Source: Aphrocallistes beatrix
Lineage: Eukaryota > Porifera > Hexactinellida > Sceptrulophora > Aphrocallistidae
DNA: 64,000 nt
NCBI GenBank assembly: GCA_963281255.1
Contig: OY725498.1
Span: forward strand, 2,728,001-2,792,000
Direction of reading: 5' to 3'
Every line of letters starts with the position of its first letter. The first letter of the stretch is position 1. Shown one piece after another: positions 34,119 to 47,311 of the stretch. The notes beneath the pieces were generated by a model. It was given only the letters and a program-made list of their open reading frames with translations, was not told the DNA's origin and did no database searches. The translations under genes and the position numbers were made by a program.

Positions 34119-36109
34119 CAAATACAAATTTCTGGTTCCCACTAGTTGCAACGTATATGTGTACTATATCTGTCTATTTCATAATGTATGCATGTTCTGT
34201 CATTTATGTTTGCAGTGTTTGGGTGCCTTAACATGACACTGAGCGAAACAGACTGGAATGACAAAATGACGCAAATACGAATAATTATTACGATAGTCCT
34301 TGTATTTCGAAGAATATGTAAAAGTATCTATACCATTTAAATATTATTGTATAATTGTCTTCATTTGCGTCACACTGTCACAGGCTAGCTAATTATAATA
34401 CAACAATTTTTTACTCCCCTGATATTATCCTAACGCAGTATCACGTCAAACGTTAGGTTCTAAAGAAGTCTTGAATGTTTCTGTATGGAAGACTAGGTCT
34501 GTGACCCCCGGAATGGTTGACCTTTAGGCCCTATACACTATGCGAATTGCGAATATGCAATTTCAATGAAATGATATAACTGCCCTTGTACTAACCTATT
34601 ATTTTGGCTATTGTTATAATCGATAATGCGTTATTCTTTGCCATTCTAGTATGTTTCGTTCAGTTCAGTTAATTAGGAAGCCGTTTTTGATGATTTTGTA
34701 TATTTTACCTCACTTAGCAATAAAAATTACTTATTTGAGCCAGAGTAGTTGAAGATAAGCAATCAAGATCGAATCCTCTTCTCATGCAAACAAAAACTAC
34801 TTTCAATCGAGGAGAATCATGGAATGAATACAGGGTTTATCGATTTGATGTGACTAATCTTTTCCTGAATACCCTTCGACACTAATTCTGAATGTTGTGC
34901 TTGCTGAGTATGAAATTCATTAAATAAGGAAGAAATTGGCAAAAACAAAACGAGTTGGACCCGTAACAAGAGGATGAATCAGATATGGTAGCCTCACAAC
35001 GGAAGTCCGACATTTCGCTACTAATTTGATTGGTTAATTTCCTAACATATAATATACTATGAAAACGTTAAAATATTTAAAAACATTAGTTTTGACATAT
35101 TTAGACGTTTTGAAGTACGTAAACCGTAATCAATATTATCTGAACAATGGAATGTGAATTCTCATCTCTCTCAAATACTTGTAAAATAGTTTCATGACCA
35201 TGAAGTTTGGAAATCTGCTGGAATTTGCTAGGTTTCTCCCTACTTTAAATAACATATTATGCTCCACTAGATTCATTTTTATCAATTCTATGCAGGCGTA
35301 TAATTTTAGAATGAACATTGTTCTTATGTAATACACTTCACTTCCATTCTACATTGTTGATAAAACTTTGTTATCATCATTTCGATGTCAGTGGCTTCAT
35401 CCCAACAAGTTGGGTACTTCTCATCTGAGTGTGAACCTAAACTCAGATGAGAAGTACCCAACTGGATTGAAGACGTCAAAATTAGTATGACAGGGAACTA
35501 TACTTTTCGATAATTTCACCAAAGGAGTTTATCTAGCAAGGATTTATGCGAAGAAACCTTGTGGATTATGTGCTACTAAAAAAATATAATACGGTACATT
35601 TCCGAATACATATGTAGTAGTTCATAATATACCCCTATTATAACATACCTGGGTATATTATGGGCTAGCCCACTTCAAATCCGGGAGTATAATCTAGGCT
35701 AAGACAGAATAAACTCGGGTATATTCGAAGATGAGGGCATAATCTGGGCTGTTACACGGAGCAAGTGTCGAATTATGTGGGAAATCGGGGGACCCATTTG
35801 AAAAGTATTATCAGGTGCATAAAGGAGACATGATTGAGGAACGAAGCACTTAAAATTACATCAATAGAAGAGTTACAAAATGGGACGGGATAATTGCCCT
35901 GGTTACATTTCGAAGATACATTTTACTAATAACTATGTTTAATATATTAAACTCTAAGTTACATTAATATGACTAAATACATAATATAAGAATAACTAAA
36001 TAAAGGAACTAAGTACCACATCTATACCAGCTGGCCTTCGTCGGTACTGGAGGAGAGAAGATTGGAGAGGAGAGAGGAGATGATGACACTGGCAATGGAT
36101 CGGAGAGGA
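34119..36109. other. non-coding stretch with one strong hairpin
   Basis: No gene recognised. A perfect hairpin lies at 35409-35462. 35610-35760 repeats GGGTATATT-type strings loosely. Confidence 0.45.
35409..35462. repeat. perfect 21-bp inverted repeat, 12-nt loop
   Basis: Arms 35409-35429 and 35442-35462 (GTTGGGTACTTCTCATCTGA-type) match perfectly. May be a miniature element or local inverted duplication. Confidence 0.85.
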
Positions 36110-36625
36110 GTTGCAAAACAATGGAACAAACAAAGGGTTATGAGATAATCAAGGCGAACAATGAGCATCTCTACGGACCAGTAGAACAGGAGGTTGATTG
36201 TCGCGAGACTTAGATAGGTATTAAAAGGAAAACAGAGGAAACCGGGGATATTTCACACAGCATAGTAGGGGAAAGTCTCCTCACGGTATCTGAGGTACGG
36301 CTGCTAAGCTGCCTAAGCTGGACAGTTTAAAGCGTACGATACAGCGTCAGAGGGAACGAGTGCTAGCGTCCCAATACAACCAGCTACCCTTGAGGAACTC
36401 AACCTTCCACCTGAGTACCAGCAGACAGCGAAGGAAGAGCAATTCCTGCTCTACGACTCTGGTCCGGAGCCGCAGAGAATTCTCATCTTTGGTACACAGC
36501 GTAACCTGGATATGTTGCAAGCATCCCAGTGCTGGCTTGCTGATGGTACCTTTAAGACAGCTCCTAACCTCTTCGCCCAAGTGTATGTGCTGCATGCACT
36601 CCGAGGAGGACCGGAACCCCTAAAG

Positions 36626-38873
36626 CAGTGGTTCCCAAACTTATTACTTAGCGACCCACTTTTAGTTGATCAAAAACCTCGCGACCCCCCAAACTTAACG
36701 AGGATCATATAATAATTCTTGATCAATTCATGCTTAAGTATAATGACATGGTATATAATATTATTTCTAATGAATGTTTTCTAATGAGAGGGATGCAGTT
36801 GTTTCTGCTTAACTAACTCTTGTATTTCAGGTTCTGTGGTAGAGAGTGCGCAACGTAGATCATCTTTCACTTTTAACCTATTCCTAGTGGTAGTTTTTAG
36901 CTGTAGAAGGGTGGAAAAACTTGATTCGCAAAGGTAAGTTGTCGCGAATGGTAAAAGTTTTTGCAGCACAATTTTTGTCAATGTGGGATATGAATCTTTC
37001 ATCAAGCTCCAAAAAGTACTCAGTTCTTCTCTTTCAAAGACTTTCTTGGCAGATCCATCATTAACAAGTTCTATTAATTCATCCTGAGTCCGGTCATTCT
37101 TATCAGGTATTGTTTGTGGAGATACAATAAATGGATTTCTGAGTAATTTAAATTCGATGTCATCCAATTCAGGAAAATAATGGGAAAATTCAGATTCCAT
37201 AGCTGTAAGATGTTCAATGATAATACCTTTGATGCCCTCGTCTAGCTCGATATTTTTCTTCTCGACAAGTTCAGCTAACCCTTCGAACATACAAATGTTT
37301 CCATTTTCAATTTTTCTCTTCCAATTCTGAAGTTTCATTTGGAAAGCATTTAGTTTTTCATTCAAATCAAAAATATATTTATTTTTGCCCTGAAGAGAGA
37401 GATTTAGACTGTTGATGCGATCAAAAATATCGACAAGGTAAGCAAGATGCACCTCGCTCTTCCCATCAGAGACCATTGCCAAAAATTCATGTTTCGCATT
37501 TTGGTCAAGGAATACTTTTATCTCTGGAAGCAATATTTGGACTCGTTTAAGAACATTCCCCTTTGAAAGCCATCGTACTTGAGTGTGAAAGAGTAGAGTT
37601 TGGTGACTAGCGGTCATGTCCTCGCATAGCTCTCTGAAAAGACGAGTGTTAAGTGCACTGGATTTGATAAAGTTTACTATCTTTATTATTGTAGACATTA
37701 TTTCTAAAAGCTGTGATGGCATAGTTTTACTAGCAAGCGCTTGCCTATGGATCATGCAGTGTACTCCTGTAACTTCTGGTGATTTGTCTTTGACCAGCTT
37801 TTGAAAACCTGAACGCGAGCCAAGCATAGTGCTCCATCACTACAAACGCCACACAAATCCTTCCATTCGAGTTTATTAACTTTGAAAAAGTTGTCGATCA
37901 AATCAAAGACATCCTGTGCTCTTGTTGTGGTTTCAAGTTCATGACAGAACAAAAACTCTTCCTTAAATTTATATGACTCATCAAGTTGCAAAGAAAACAA
38001 CTTAAAAGGAGAAACGAGTAATTGTTTCACAATTTGTTTCAGGATATTATCTGAAATATCAGAAATTCTTCGCTCGACGGTGTTATTTGAAAGAGGGATA
38101 GATGATAACTTTTTGGCGAATTCATTTCCAAAAATAAGTTGGACCATGTCCTTTGCACAAGGGAGTATGAGGTCCTCTCCAATTGTATGAGGTTTGTGAT
38201 TTCTTGCGATTCTTAATGAAACATGGTATGAAGCTTCAATACAGGAGAACGACTGTTGGTGATAAGTGCCTGTTGTATCAAGTCTTGATCGCTTCAACAC
38301 AGTTTCCATCCTTTTGAAAAATGAAGGATCTTTAGAAGAATGCTCAGGATGGCGAGTTTCGAGATGTCTTTTTAATTGATTCGGTTTCATTGATTCGGCT
38401 GAGAGGGTCTCATTGCATACGACACATTGGGGGGTTTGAATTCCTGAATTTTGAACAAAGGTAAATCCATAGTTAATATAATCTTCTGCGTATTTCCGCT
38501 TTTTTGGAGCCCTCGCCATAATAGTTGATTTATATTTTAGAAATTTATATATATGTGTATAATTTATATCGCGTAAATTTACTTAAATACCAATAACCTA
38601 CTAATGATGCAGTTTATAACTAGGAAAGATACACTATGCATATTATCCAGTAGAGTTGTTATGATTGAATCACAACAATCTTTACACATTCAAAAGGTGT
38701 TTTGAAATAATTATCACCATAAGTCTTCAGACACTGAAAGCAACCATAAACAAACTTGGTTAGACGGAACAAATATATTTGACAACTTGCTAAATAGATC
38801 CCTCAATAGTATATGAATTTGAGGCCGCGACCCCCTCGAAATTGTTCAGCGACCCCCAGTTTGGGAAACACTG
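36626..38873 (-). mobile_element. hAT element (2248 bp) with perfect 8-bp target duplication
   Basis: Ends CAGTGGTTCCCAAACTT and CAGTGTTTCCCAAACTG (reverse), then GCGACCC motifs. CCCTAAAG is duplicated at 36618-36625 and 38874-38881. Encodes one minus-strand transposase. Inserted in the MULE remnant. Confidence 0.95.
36781..38519 (-). pseudogene. ZBED5/SCAND3-like hAT transposase, one frameshift
   Basis: ATG at 38519. N-terminal BED-type finger CVVCNETLSAESMKPNQLKR with the HLETRHPEH histidines; FSLQLDESYKF holds the first catalytic Asp and VCSDGA the second. Directly after VCSDGA (about 37828) one base is out of frame and the rest continues as MLGSRSGFQKLVKDKSPEV, GVHCMIHRQALA, QVRWLSKGNVLKR and the C-terminal dimerisation region LPFATTYLCESSFSTLLQLK (catalytic Glu), ending at 36781. 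Combined length about 600 aa is normal for this family. Domain content is complete, so a single indel separates it from an open gene. Confidence 0.92.
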
Positions 38874-39370
38874 CCCTAAAGGATGGCCATCTGTTACCTA
38901 GCCTGTTCATCCTCCTACCTAGTAAAACTCAAGCTACCTACCTACACACGGATGTGGCAACAGATCCAGTTACTCTATCCTAATGCTCAGCCATCTCGGA
39001 TGCTTATGGACTTTGAGAAGGCTGCTATTAACAGTTTCCAAGCAGGTGTGGCCTGCTACACAGGTGAAGTGCTGCTTCTTTCACCTCACACAGAATATCT
39101 GGCGCAAAGTACATGCTGAAGGACTGCAAGCTGCTTACAACCAAGATGAGGAACTAGCCCTGTGCATACGCCTGTTACCAGCACTCGCCTTTGCTTCACC
39201 CTTTGATGTACTCGAGGTGTTTGGTGATGTAGTACAGGAACTTCCAATGCCCCAAGCCACTGGTCTAGTTCTATACTTTGAGAAAACCTATATCGGCGCA
39301 AACTCCCTGGTGGTACCTACCAGGATCCAGAAGGAAATGCATTCAACATATAGTGTAGAGAGATCAATGC

Positions 39371-39689
39371 TGAACATTTTTGTCTCAACTTTTTATCCAT
39401 CCTCTAACTATTCGCAAGATAGGGAGCTTTTCATTCAAAAATACATATATTTGACTTTTTTGCACTGTCATCATGACGCTATCACCATGATGGTAGTATA
39501 ATTTTGTAAAAAGATCCATACTACACATTTTTCATGATGTGCTATTTTCTTGAACGGTATACAATGTTATTGATGATTAATAAACCAAATAAATTCGTAT
39601 GATTACAATGATTATTTTATCTGAATTTGCATAGAGAGCTTGAAGTTTAAAATTTAATCGTTGAACGACATTTCCGTTTAAACATGCTG
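39371..39689. other. spacer, nothing recognised
   Basis: May include the eroded end of the MULE; no inverted repeat found. Confidence 0.35.
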
Positions 39690-40025
39690 AAACCATCTCG
39701 AACAAGTGACCATTAGTAATCCCCCATCATGTGAGCTTCCCATCGTCCTGCTTATCGCTGTTCCATTTGTTTAATATCTGGTGGAATTGTTCACCATGTT
39801 CTTCGCTCACGTCACCCAAATTGGGTGCGAAAAAGTCGAGATGCGAATGGAGGTAATGCAATTTTATAGAGACATTCGACAACCATGCTTTTCATAATGG
39901 TAGAGCAGTTCTGCTGAAATTTTTTGTCGTTCACCTCTTAGCCAAGCCTCCAAATTAGATCGACATGATCCGCAGATATAATGTGATGCCCAAGACTTAT
40001 CTTGATCACCAATAGGCATTCCGAA
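39690..40025 (-). pseudogene. fragment of a multicopy invertebrate gene of unknown function
   Basis: Minus strand reads GDQDKSWASHYICGSCRSNL (39960-40020), and, after a jump, LHYLHSHLDFFAPNLGDVSE and EEHGEQFHQ (39750-39870). From memory these are the N- and C-terminal signatures of a protein present in many copies in invertebrate genomes (HSHLDFFPENLGAVSDEHGE type), probably transposon-borne. The middle is missing. I do not know the function. Confidence 0.5.
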
Positions 40026-40033
40026 ATATAAGC

Positions 40034-40567
40034 AACAAGCGCGCTTCGCTTGCTTGCGCTGCGCGGCTGGCGGACACTTCGTGTCCGCCGGAGGCTCCCT
40101 TCGGTCGCCTGGAGGTGACATTGGTTAATTAAACGGGATATATCATCTCTAAATATGTCCATCTTAGTTTTAAAATCGATATCACTCGAAAAGCACCATA
40201 TTTGTCAATTTTTAAAATTTTGATGAGTAATGATGAGGTCATAGCAAAGTGATGAGTCATCATTTTTTGATGATAGTTGTATCATTTGTGAGACGTGTTA
40301 GTATACAGATTCTATTAAAATTTCAGCCTTCTATCTCCCATGATGCCCAAATAACTGTGTTGCTTAACTTTTAAAAATGTGACAATGACGTCATAATTCC
40401 ATGATGAGTCGACATTTTGCTCTGAGCTCAGAACTTACTGGAGCCATAGCCAAAAGACTTCCACATGCCAAAAATCAGCCTTCTACGCCTGGCAGTTTCT
40501 TCAATCAATTCGTTACATATATATATAAACACAAATATAGATTAATCGAGTTTTAATAGTAAGAATA
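40034..40567 (+). repeat. HINE-like repeat unit 6, main subfamily
   Basis: Full copy: ACAAGCGCGCTTCGCTTGC start, GGCGGACACTTCGTGTCCGCC stem, conserved interior, TA run, AATCGAGTTTTAATAGTAAG end. It adjoins the gene fragment above directly. Confidence 0.85.
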
Positions 40568-42078
40568 TGCATCCGAAAATTTCCCACTTTTAATCAAATG
40601 TTTTACTTGCCTTGGACTTATGTAATGACCGCAAACATAACAAAATGAATCTGAGGGTTGTTTGCAGCATCTAGTGTTCATTAGAAAAATGGTCTAGATC
40701 TAAGAAGCGAGATTATAAAAAAATATATTCTGCATTGACTAAGAATTGTGCGGAAAAGTTAGATAAATATATATTTCAAAAAATAATGGTCGTGTATAAA
40801 AACTAATTACAGATTCGAAATCAGTGCATAAAAATAGTCTAAATAATTCGGAAATCAGAACATAAACAGATATGCTGAATCAAGAATAATGTAACAAACG
40901 GATAGCGACATATGCACTTCTTCTATGAAAATGACTTAACACAATGTGAAATGGATAAAACAATGTGCTTGTAAATTTTGAGATATTTTTCTTCAAAATT
41001 ATCTACAAAATTGTTGAGTTTGAACCTAGTCAAGAAATTAACAGGGTAATACATATTTAGACCTTATTTCGGAGGCCAGATATCAGTGTTTGATCTATTT
41101 ACGATTCTATAACTATTTTCGTTAACTACTATGTCTCTTCTATCATTTTATCAAAGAACAATGAAAAGCTATTTAGTGTTGAAAGATGCAAATCGAACTG
41201 AACCTAATTTCAGAAACTTCTCTATTACTCCTACATCACTCCAAATCCCTACTTCAACTTTGAATATCATAACTCTGTAAGATTTATTAATTTCGCATGA
41301 AATTTGGAATTGAAACAATATTTCAAATAAAAATTGCATATGGGATGTCTAGCCCTAGTTAGTGAACAATAAAGAAATAATGTAAACCTTGATATATTTA
41401 AAAATACTGCCGATTTTCGATTATTTCTGAATCATCATGACGTCTTTATTCGGTACACAGGTAATAATATGTACATGCCTAATTCCCGGCACGGGGCAGA
41501 TAAGGTGCCTAATTTCAAGGACTGGACGAGTCGAGATCCCTAATTTCCGGAAGGGGACAGATCAAGATGTCTAATTTCTACAAGCTTTCATTTTTTAGGT
41601 TAGTTAGTAGGTTTAGATATATTTAACCTACCTAAGCCCAGGAATATTGCTTATTCATTTCCGGTTAAGTCATAAATATGGGTAGTTACTATAAATAGAA
41701 AATACCCCCAGTGCTAATTTTAATTAGGATTACGTAGATAGGAAATTTGATTGATTTACTAGCTTGTTTGAAGACTTTAAATTTGGGTAATTTGTGTATA
41801 GAATCATTTAACAGAATTAGTACTTTAATTAACATTGTAAACTTGGGTAATCAGAATCTCATTAATCTATCACCCCTTCTTCATTTCACAATAATCTGAA
41901 ACCGATACCTGTCTAGTTATTCGAATCTACGAAGTTACCCTACATAGGTTCGACATTTAAAATACAATTAATAACATCGTCCCATGGAATCCGCAAAATG
42001 ACTGTATTGATCTTGCATAAAAGTGTTATTTCACGAATCGGAATATTTCGTATTTTTTAATTATCACGATAGTATATA
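40568..42078. other. non-coding stretch with small repeats
   Basis: 40885-41040 is a reverse copy of 24275-24405. 41478-41586 has about four degenerate tandem copies of a 35-bp unit (CCTAATTTCCGG, GGGGACAGATCAAG). No gene seen. Confidence 0.45.
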
Positions 42079-42374
42079 CAGTGCCCGTCAAAAGAATTGC
42101 TCAAAATAAATTAACCCAAAATTTTTAGGTTGCCGACTATACTATACAGTTTAGTGACCAACTCTTGAAATGGCCTCCCTATTTTTTTTCTCCGTAACGG
42201 ATTTCCTGGAATTGCCATAACTGTTAGAGAGATGAAATTTGGGCACAAAGCGTTTAATGTTCTCGGGCTCACGGTATTACTATACAATTTTCGATTTGAC
42301 CCTTCACGACACAATAGGACACCTTTGAATGACCAAACATACGAACTGTGAGCAATTCTTTATGACCAGCACTG
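42079..42374. mobile_element. Tc1-like MITE (296 bp)
   Basis: Ends CAGTGCCCGTCAAAAGAATT and CAGTGCTGGTCATAAAGAAT (reverse) with TA on both sides; GAATTGCTCA in both arms. No coding potential. Confidence 0.8.
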
Positions 42375-43789
42375 TATATATCCTCCTCAGGAACACCTAG
42401 GGAATGAAAACATGGTAGTTTCCAAAAAGTAACAAGTGAGAGCCATAATATTATTATTCATAATACCAATGAATCATCTATATAAATTCATCAAGAAGCA
42501 ATATCTTAAAATACGAATCCTGGGTGGTAGTGCTATCAATGTTAAATAACACGTATTTAACAAAATAATTAACAGAGCTAGTTCCAACTCTTAGTAATGT
42601 ACTTAGAAAGTTTATTGTCTTTAATTAACTTAATGTGTTTAATTAATATTCAAGAATACGAGTTTTGAAATTTTTTATAGCATTTATATAATGTTTTACA
42701 CCACTAAACCGTTTTTATTCCACACACTGGAGGATAAATCTTGTCTAATAAACGTAACATGGATAGGTAGATAATGGACTATGTGATTTTGAAATGTACA
42801 ACCTAAACATATTTATCTTGCATTGAAAACAAATATATATCAATGCATGCACAAGAATCAGTAGACACTAAAATATGTGTGAATTTGCATCGTTGGCGGA
42901 TACAAATTGAGATCCTGCCAGAGAGATAAGATTAAAACCAAGAGAAAGAATAGTCCAGATCCCAAATTCGGTATGAATACGAGAGAGTAGGATAATATAG
43001 TGGTACATGTTGTCATATGTGGGGAAGTGAGATCAGGAGATATGAAGTGTGATATGTTTACGGTTTATTTAAAGAAGGATATCTATCCTTTTCTCACCTT
43101 CGAGATGGTACGAATCAAGATGACTAACGAAAAGAAGAAGCAAGAAATTAATCGACCAAACGAGGAGAGGGAGAAGAGAAAGAAAAGTGGCAGATACATG
43201 AAAATACATATCTTATAATGGTAAATTAGATTTTTATGCCACCAAATTCACAATCAGGTTTGTGCTAACTACATTGATCCATTCTTTAATAGCTAGTTCA
43301 ATAATTCTATTTATTAACTCTAGTATCCTGCACTGATTATTGAAGTGTACCATCTGTTAGCATTGTAAAGTCTAGAGTATTCATTTGCATATATCTTATA
43401 AAAAAGCCCCCTCATAGACGGTAGTGAGTGCCCTTCTACATTCCTGTGATAAAGACGCACTACTTAAAAGCTCCCTGCCGTACGCAAGGGACTTTTATAT
43501 AAGCGAATTATTGAGCTACCTATTAAGTGTAGAAATCATGTCAATATGATTTCTACCCCCCGTGGAATGGATCGATAAATTCGGGGAAAGGTACAGAGTG
43601 TGTTCCAAGTGCACTCCTCTTAAAATCATTATTAAGAGAACCCTGAGGGACCGAATTAATAGGACACCAGTATTATAGACAAAATAAATATATGTATAAA
43701 TAGAGTGGAACCTCTATTATAATGGATGGGTGTGAAGTTAGCAGCACGTCCAGCAGCGAAAAGTGAACAGGGTGTAACTGATTATGAAT
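42375..43789. other. non-coding stretch
   Basis: A 72-codon Lys/Glu-rich plus frame (43000-43218) is not recognised. A perfect 11-bp hairpin (GTAGAAATCAT, 6-nt loop) lies at 43529-43556 in a locally GC-richer patch. Confidence 0.4.
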
Positions 43790-44475
43790 TCACGGGTGTA
43801 AATGTGTTACGAAATTTTTGAAAAAATTGCCATTACAAACAAACGGTGCATATTTTCATTATATAGGGTATTTCTACTAACAGAATCCACAATCTTTTCG
43901 ATTCCCTGACATCAAAAAAATTTTTGATGCAATTTTAAGTACCTGGGGTTGGTTAATTTCTGTACAATTTTCGATATCTGATTTCTCATCATCTACTCAT
44001 TTTAGATGTAATTAAAGTGCTAAATATGTATAGAAGCCATGCATAAACTGTCTATGAATAGTGAATTTACTGAATATAATGGTTTGATTTCACGGAATAT
44101 TTTATTTTTGACCAAAATCGCCGTTCCGCATCCCACTATCCCCGGACATTATTCACAAAAAATTTCTTCACTCTAAAATGGCAGATATCATTGTTTACTT
44201 GTATTATATGAAAGTTTGTTTCGAAATAAATATATATAATGTCCGTATATTGTTATTTTCAAATGTTATATATGCTAAATTGTATATTTTTCTTAGTTTC
44301 CCTTTTAATGTTTAGATAGTTGTTAACTGAATTACTGCTATTATTGGAATTACATATTCTAGTATCATTTTGCGGTTATATTTGTACTAAATATATCTAA
44401 CATATGCGTATGTAAACATATATATGCTGTATAATAGCGCATATCTCTGCTTAAGATAGAAAAATTTAATGCTTA

Positions 44476-46792
44476 CTAATCGTCATCTGAATTATCTGTG
44501 TCCCAATTGTGAGGTTGAATCCTATCATCCTCCTCGGTGTTAATATTATCCATCAACTCTACCTCATCGTGAGGTGTTACTGTGTTTTCTGAACCACTTG
44601 ATTCTTTTTGTGATTCACGAATAGCATCGTCCCAATTAAGATTGTAGTTATAGGTCACCATACAGTCGATCAGACGTTGAGAATATAATGCTTGGTTAGT
44701 TTCTCTTGTCTTGAATCTCAAATTCCACATCTTCTGCAGACGAGAATGAAGCATTTCACCACTTTGTTCTGAACTGATCGCAGCTCCAGCATTAGGAATA
44801 GACTCATAATAGAGAAAATATTCTTGATAGTGATCAGATAGCACATGGGATTTTAAAGACCACGGCAAAGAAGTGGATGTCCAAGCATCCCTGAAGTCAC
44901 GAATACTTTCGACCCAGCCTAATTCACGGGTTTTTCCAAGACATTTATCTTTAACGGTCTTCAATGCTCTTAGTGCATCTGAATACAAATTAGCATGAAC
45001 TTCAAAAGGTATTTCCCCCATTGCCACTGCATCTAGAAAGCGTGAACATGAATTTCCTTCCAGTGCCCCTGTCCAGTAATCAGATCTGTATACCTTAGCC
45101 TTTAGCAATGCTTTACAGTGACGTTTATAAAGTTGGCGACTCTCTTTAGTCACGGCTGTTTCCGATGGTCTTGCAGCAAAATAGAGTTTATTCGTAAGAC
45201 CGATCAGGATGTGGAGTGGAGCTAGTGCTAGTACCGCCATTGGAGAATCCTTCCACCGAATAATGGGATGATTGACAACATTATTGGATTTTAAAGCTAG
45301 GTCAGATATAACCCCATCATAAGATCTAGCCTTGGCTGGTTTTCCAGTACAGGGGTCTCCTTTTCGCCAGAGGCAATATAGACAAGGGTGTTTGCTCTGT
45401 GCCTGTTGAATTCCAACAAGCAGTGCTGCAACCTTAAAATCACAAGCTATTTGCTTTGGAATTCCAATATCAAATAGTGAAAAAATAGATGGATAATTAA
45501 ACATTTCTCTCAGATTGTTGTGAGTTTCAGGAGCTTGTCCAATTGCGATCACAAAATTTGTTAGTACGCTGTTTGGATTTAACAGATAGTGACTCTTGGT
45601 GATCACTGAAACAATATTTACTGACATTTTTTTAGGAACTGTTACCGCCATCGAGTTGGAACTTAAGCCTTGTAATGGATTCAAATTGATTATTTGTGAC
45701 GATATTAAGTAATTTATGAATGTCAACACAGAATCCAAATGGGGTAGGTACAGGTTTAGCAGATTTGTCTGTACTCTGCTCTATATTGAGCATGACTGGA
45801 GCAAAAATCTCGCCGAAGATGATCCACTTTTCATCCCAAGCAGCCTTTACGCCTCCTGCTTGAAAGATGACGCCATCTCTACGAAGTATCCTAGCCATTT
45901 CCCAATACGCATTCTTTCCTAAACCTAGGTGTCCAAGTCGTTGTAGATCTCGTACAGTTGAATAGCTGAGAGTTTTAGTGTCATGGTTACGACCTTCATA
46001 ACCTACTGAAGTAAGTGCAAGCTGTCTATTACTGTCAAGAGAAGAGTGTAGTTTCAAGACAGATGCAGATAAAGTCGGAGTCGTTTTCTCATTTTCAATC
46101 TCTTTCAACGCGCTACGAAGATAATCACAAGCAAACCTATCAGCATGGCCTCGGGCTTGAACACGTTCACCAAATAACTGCGCTGCCTGAGGAGCAGACC
46201 TGGGGTGTTTCAAAACTTTATTGCATGCATTTTTATCATGACTATCCATGAATTGCCCACACTTACTACACAGATACTTGATATAACTTTGTTCAAGTGG
46301 TCGTCCTGCACTAGATAAATTAGATTGCAATTTTGTTAATCTATTATTGACCAATGATGAGGCTATTTGGCATACTTGGCATCTCATTTTGGCACTACAT
46401 ACGATTGTTTGCCTTGTGTCGCGGACGAACCTATCAATCATTGGTTGAAATTCAATAGAGATACGTAATTTGGACCACTTTTCTTGAGTTATCTCGTCAG
46501 AATCAAGTCGGACAAGCCTTCTTTTACAGTTGTTACACAGTGTCTTAGGCTTCGAAAGATTGGTTAACTCGAGAGAAAAATCTATGTTATAAAACTTCTT
46601 TGCCCTCTGGACTACAAGGGTAGAAAGTGACTGCCTCTTTGTTGTTGCAACAGCACAAGAAATGCGTCCGTAACAAAAGCGACAAACGCAATAAAGTTTA
46701 TCTAAGTGATAGTCATCCCATATATCCGCTACTTCAGTAGGAATTTCAAAGAGTGATGCCATTTTTAGAACTGATGTGTAGGAATAATACAA
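44476..46792 (-). pseudogene. unassigned transposase of the long-TIR element, one frameshift
   Basis: Likely start is ATG 46762 (MASLFEIPTEV). Block 1 (to 45632): cysteine pairs CVCRFCYGRISC and CNNCKRR, then CQVCQ and CSKCGQFMDSHDK, so two or more zinc-binding modules; then LKFQLDGG, a candidate catalytic Asp. The frame breaks at an A7 run (about 45645); block 2 (to 44476) continues with KKMSVNIVSV, ACDFKVAALLVGIQQAQSKH, PCLYCLWRK, LALAPLHILIGLTNKLYFAA and SSEQSGEMLHSRLQKMWNLR, which offers an acidic residue near the end, and finishes in an acidic tail. I have seen this architecture in multicopy invertebrate proteins but cannot name the superfamily. About 750 aa if continuous. Confidence 0.75.
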
Positions 46793-47311
46793 TTATGAAG
46801 AATTTAATTTTTACGACTATATACGTAACCTTTGTAATTTCTGACAAGAATAAATAATATTTTACCATCTTCTAATTTCATGGTAAGTAATACACAGTCG
46901 ATGGATAAATGATCTTAATCAATCGAAACAATATTTTCTTTTATAAAATTAAGTGATGCATTCATTTTGGTTTGCGGTTGATTTCCATGACTATATTAAA
47001 TCTTTTCGTTTAATAGTTGAAGTTATTCCTGAAAGCCTTATCTATGAGATTATACTATACAAATATTACATGTCATACTTGTTGTATGTTTTCATTATTT
47101 TATTTCAATCAAAATGATTCAAGGTGGAGCTGTGATGATAATTATATTAGTGAAAAGGTATAAACATTATATTTTATATTTGCATCAGAATTTTGGGCAC
47201 AGAAAAGATCTATCAATTTCTAAACATAAATGGTATTTATTAAAGATGTGACCAATAAAAACCATCTAGTTATAAACTAAATTGCTAGAAATATATGTAC
47301 AATAATACGCT
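46793..47311. other. untranslated 5' part of the long-TIR transposon
   Basis: AT-rich, between the transposase start and the right inverted repeat. Presumably carries the promoter; no clear box chosen. Confidence 0.5.

Larger units (their letters stand above)
36110..39370 (+). pseudogene. MULE transposase with FLYWCH-like N-terminus, split by a hAT
   Basis: Left half 36110-36625: EIIKANNEHLYGPVEQEVDC (FLYWCH-like end), a stop, IKRKTEETGDISHSIVGESL, LDSLKRTIQRQRERVLAS, then after a frame change LPPEYQQTAKEEQFLLYDSG and WLADGTFKTAPNLFAQVYVL, whose first Asp and GTFK are MULE hallmarks. Right half from 38882: LLPSLFILLPSKTQATYL, a shift, RMLMDFEKAAINSF (second Asp), another shift, KCCFFHLTQNIWRK (CxxH) and LPALAFASPFDVLEVF. 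The C-terminus past 39310 is not recognisable. At least four lesions besides the hAT. The hAT split it between LHALRGGPEP and the LLP segment with an 8-bp duplication. Confidence 0.85.

Noticed and set aside
43400-43700. tRNA or SINE at the GC-richer patch
   Set aside because: No cloverleaf and no A/B box pair could be found; only a small hairpin is supported.
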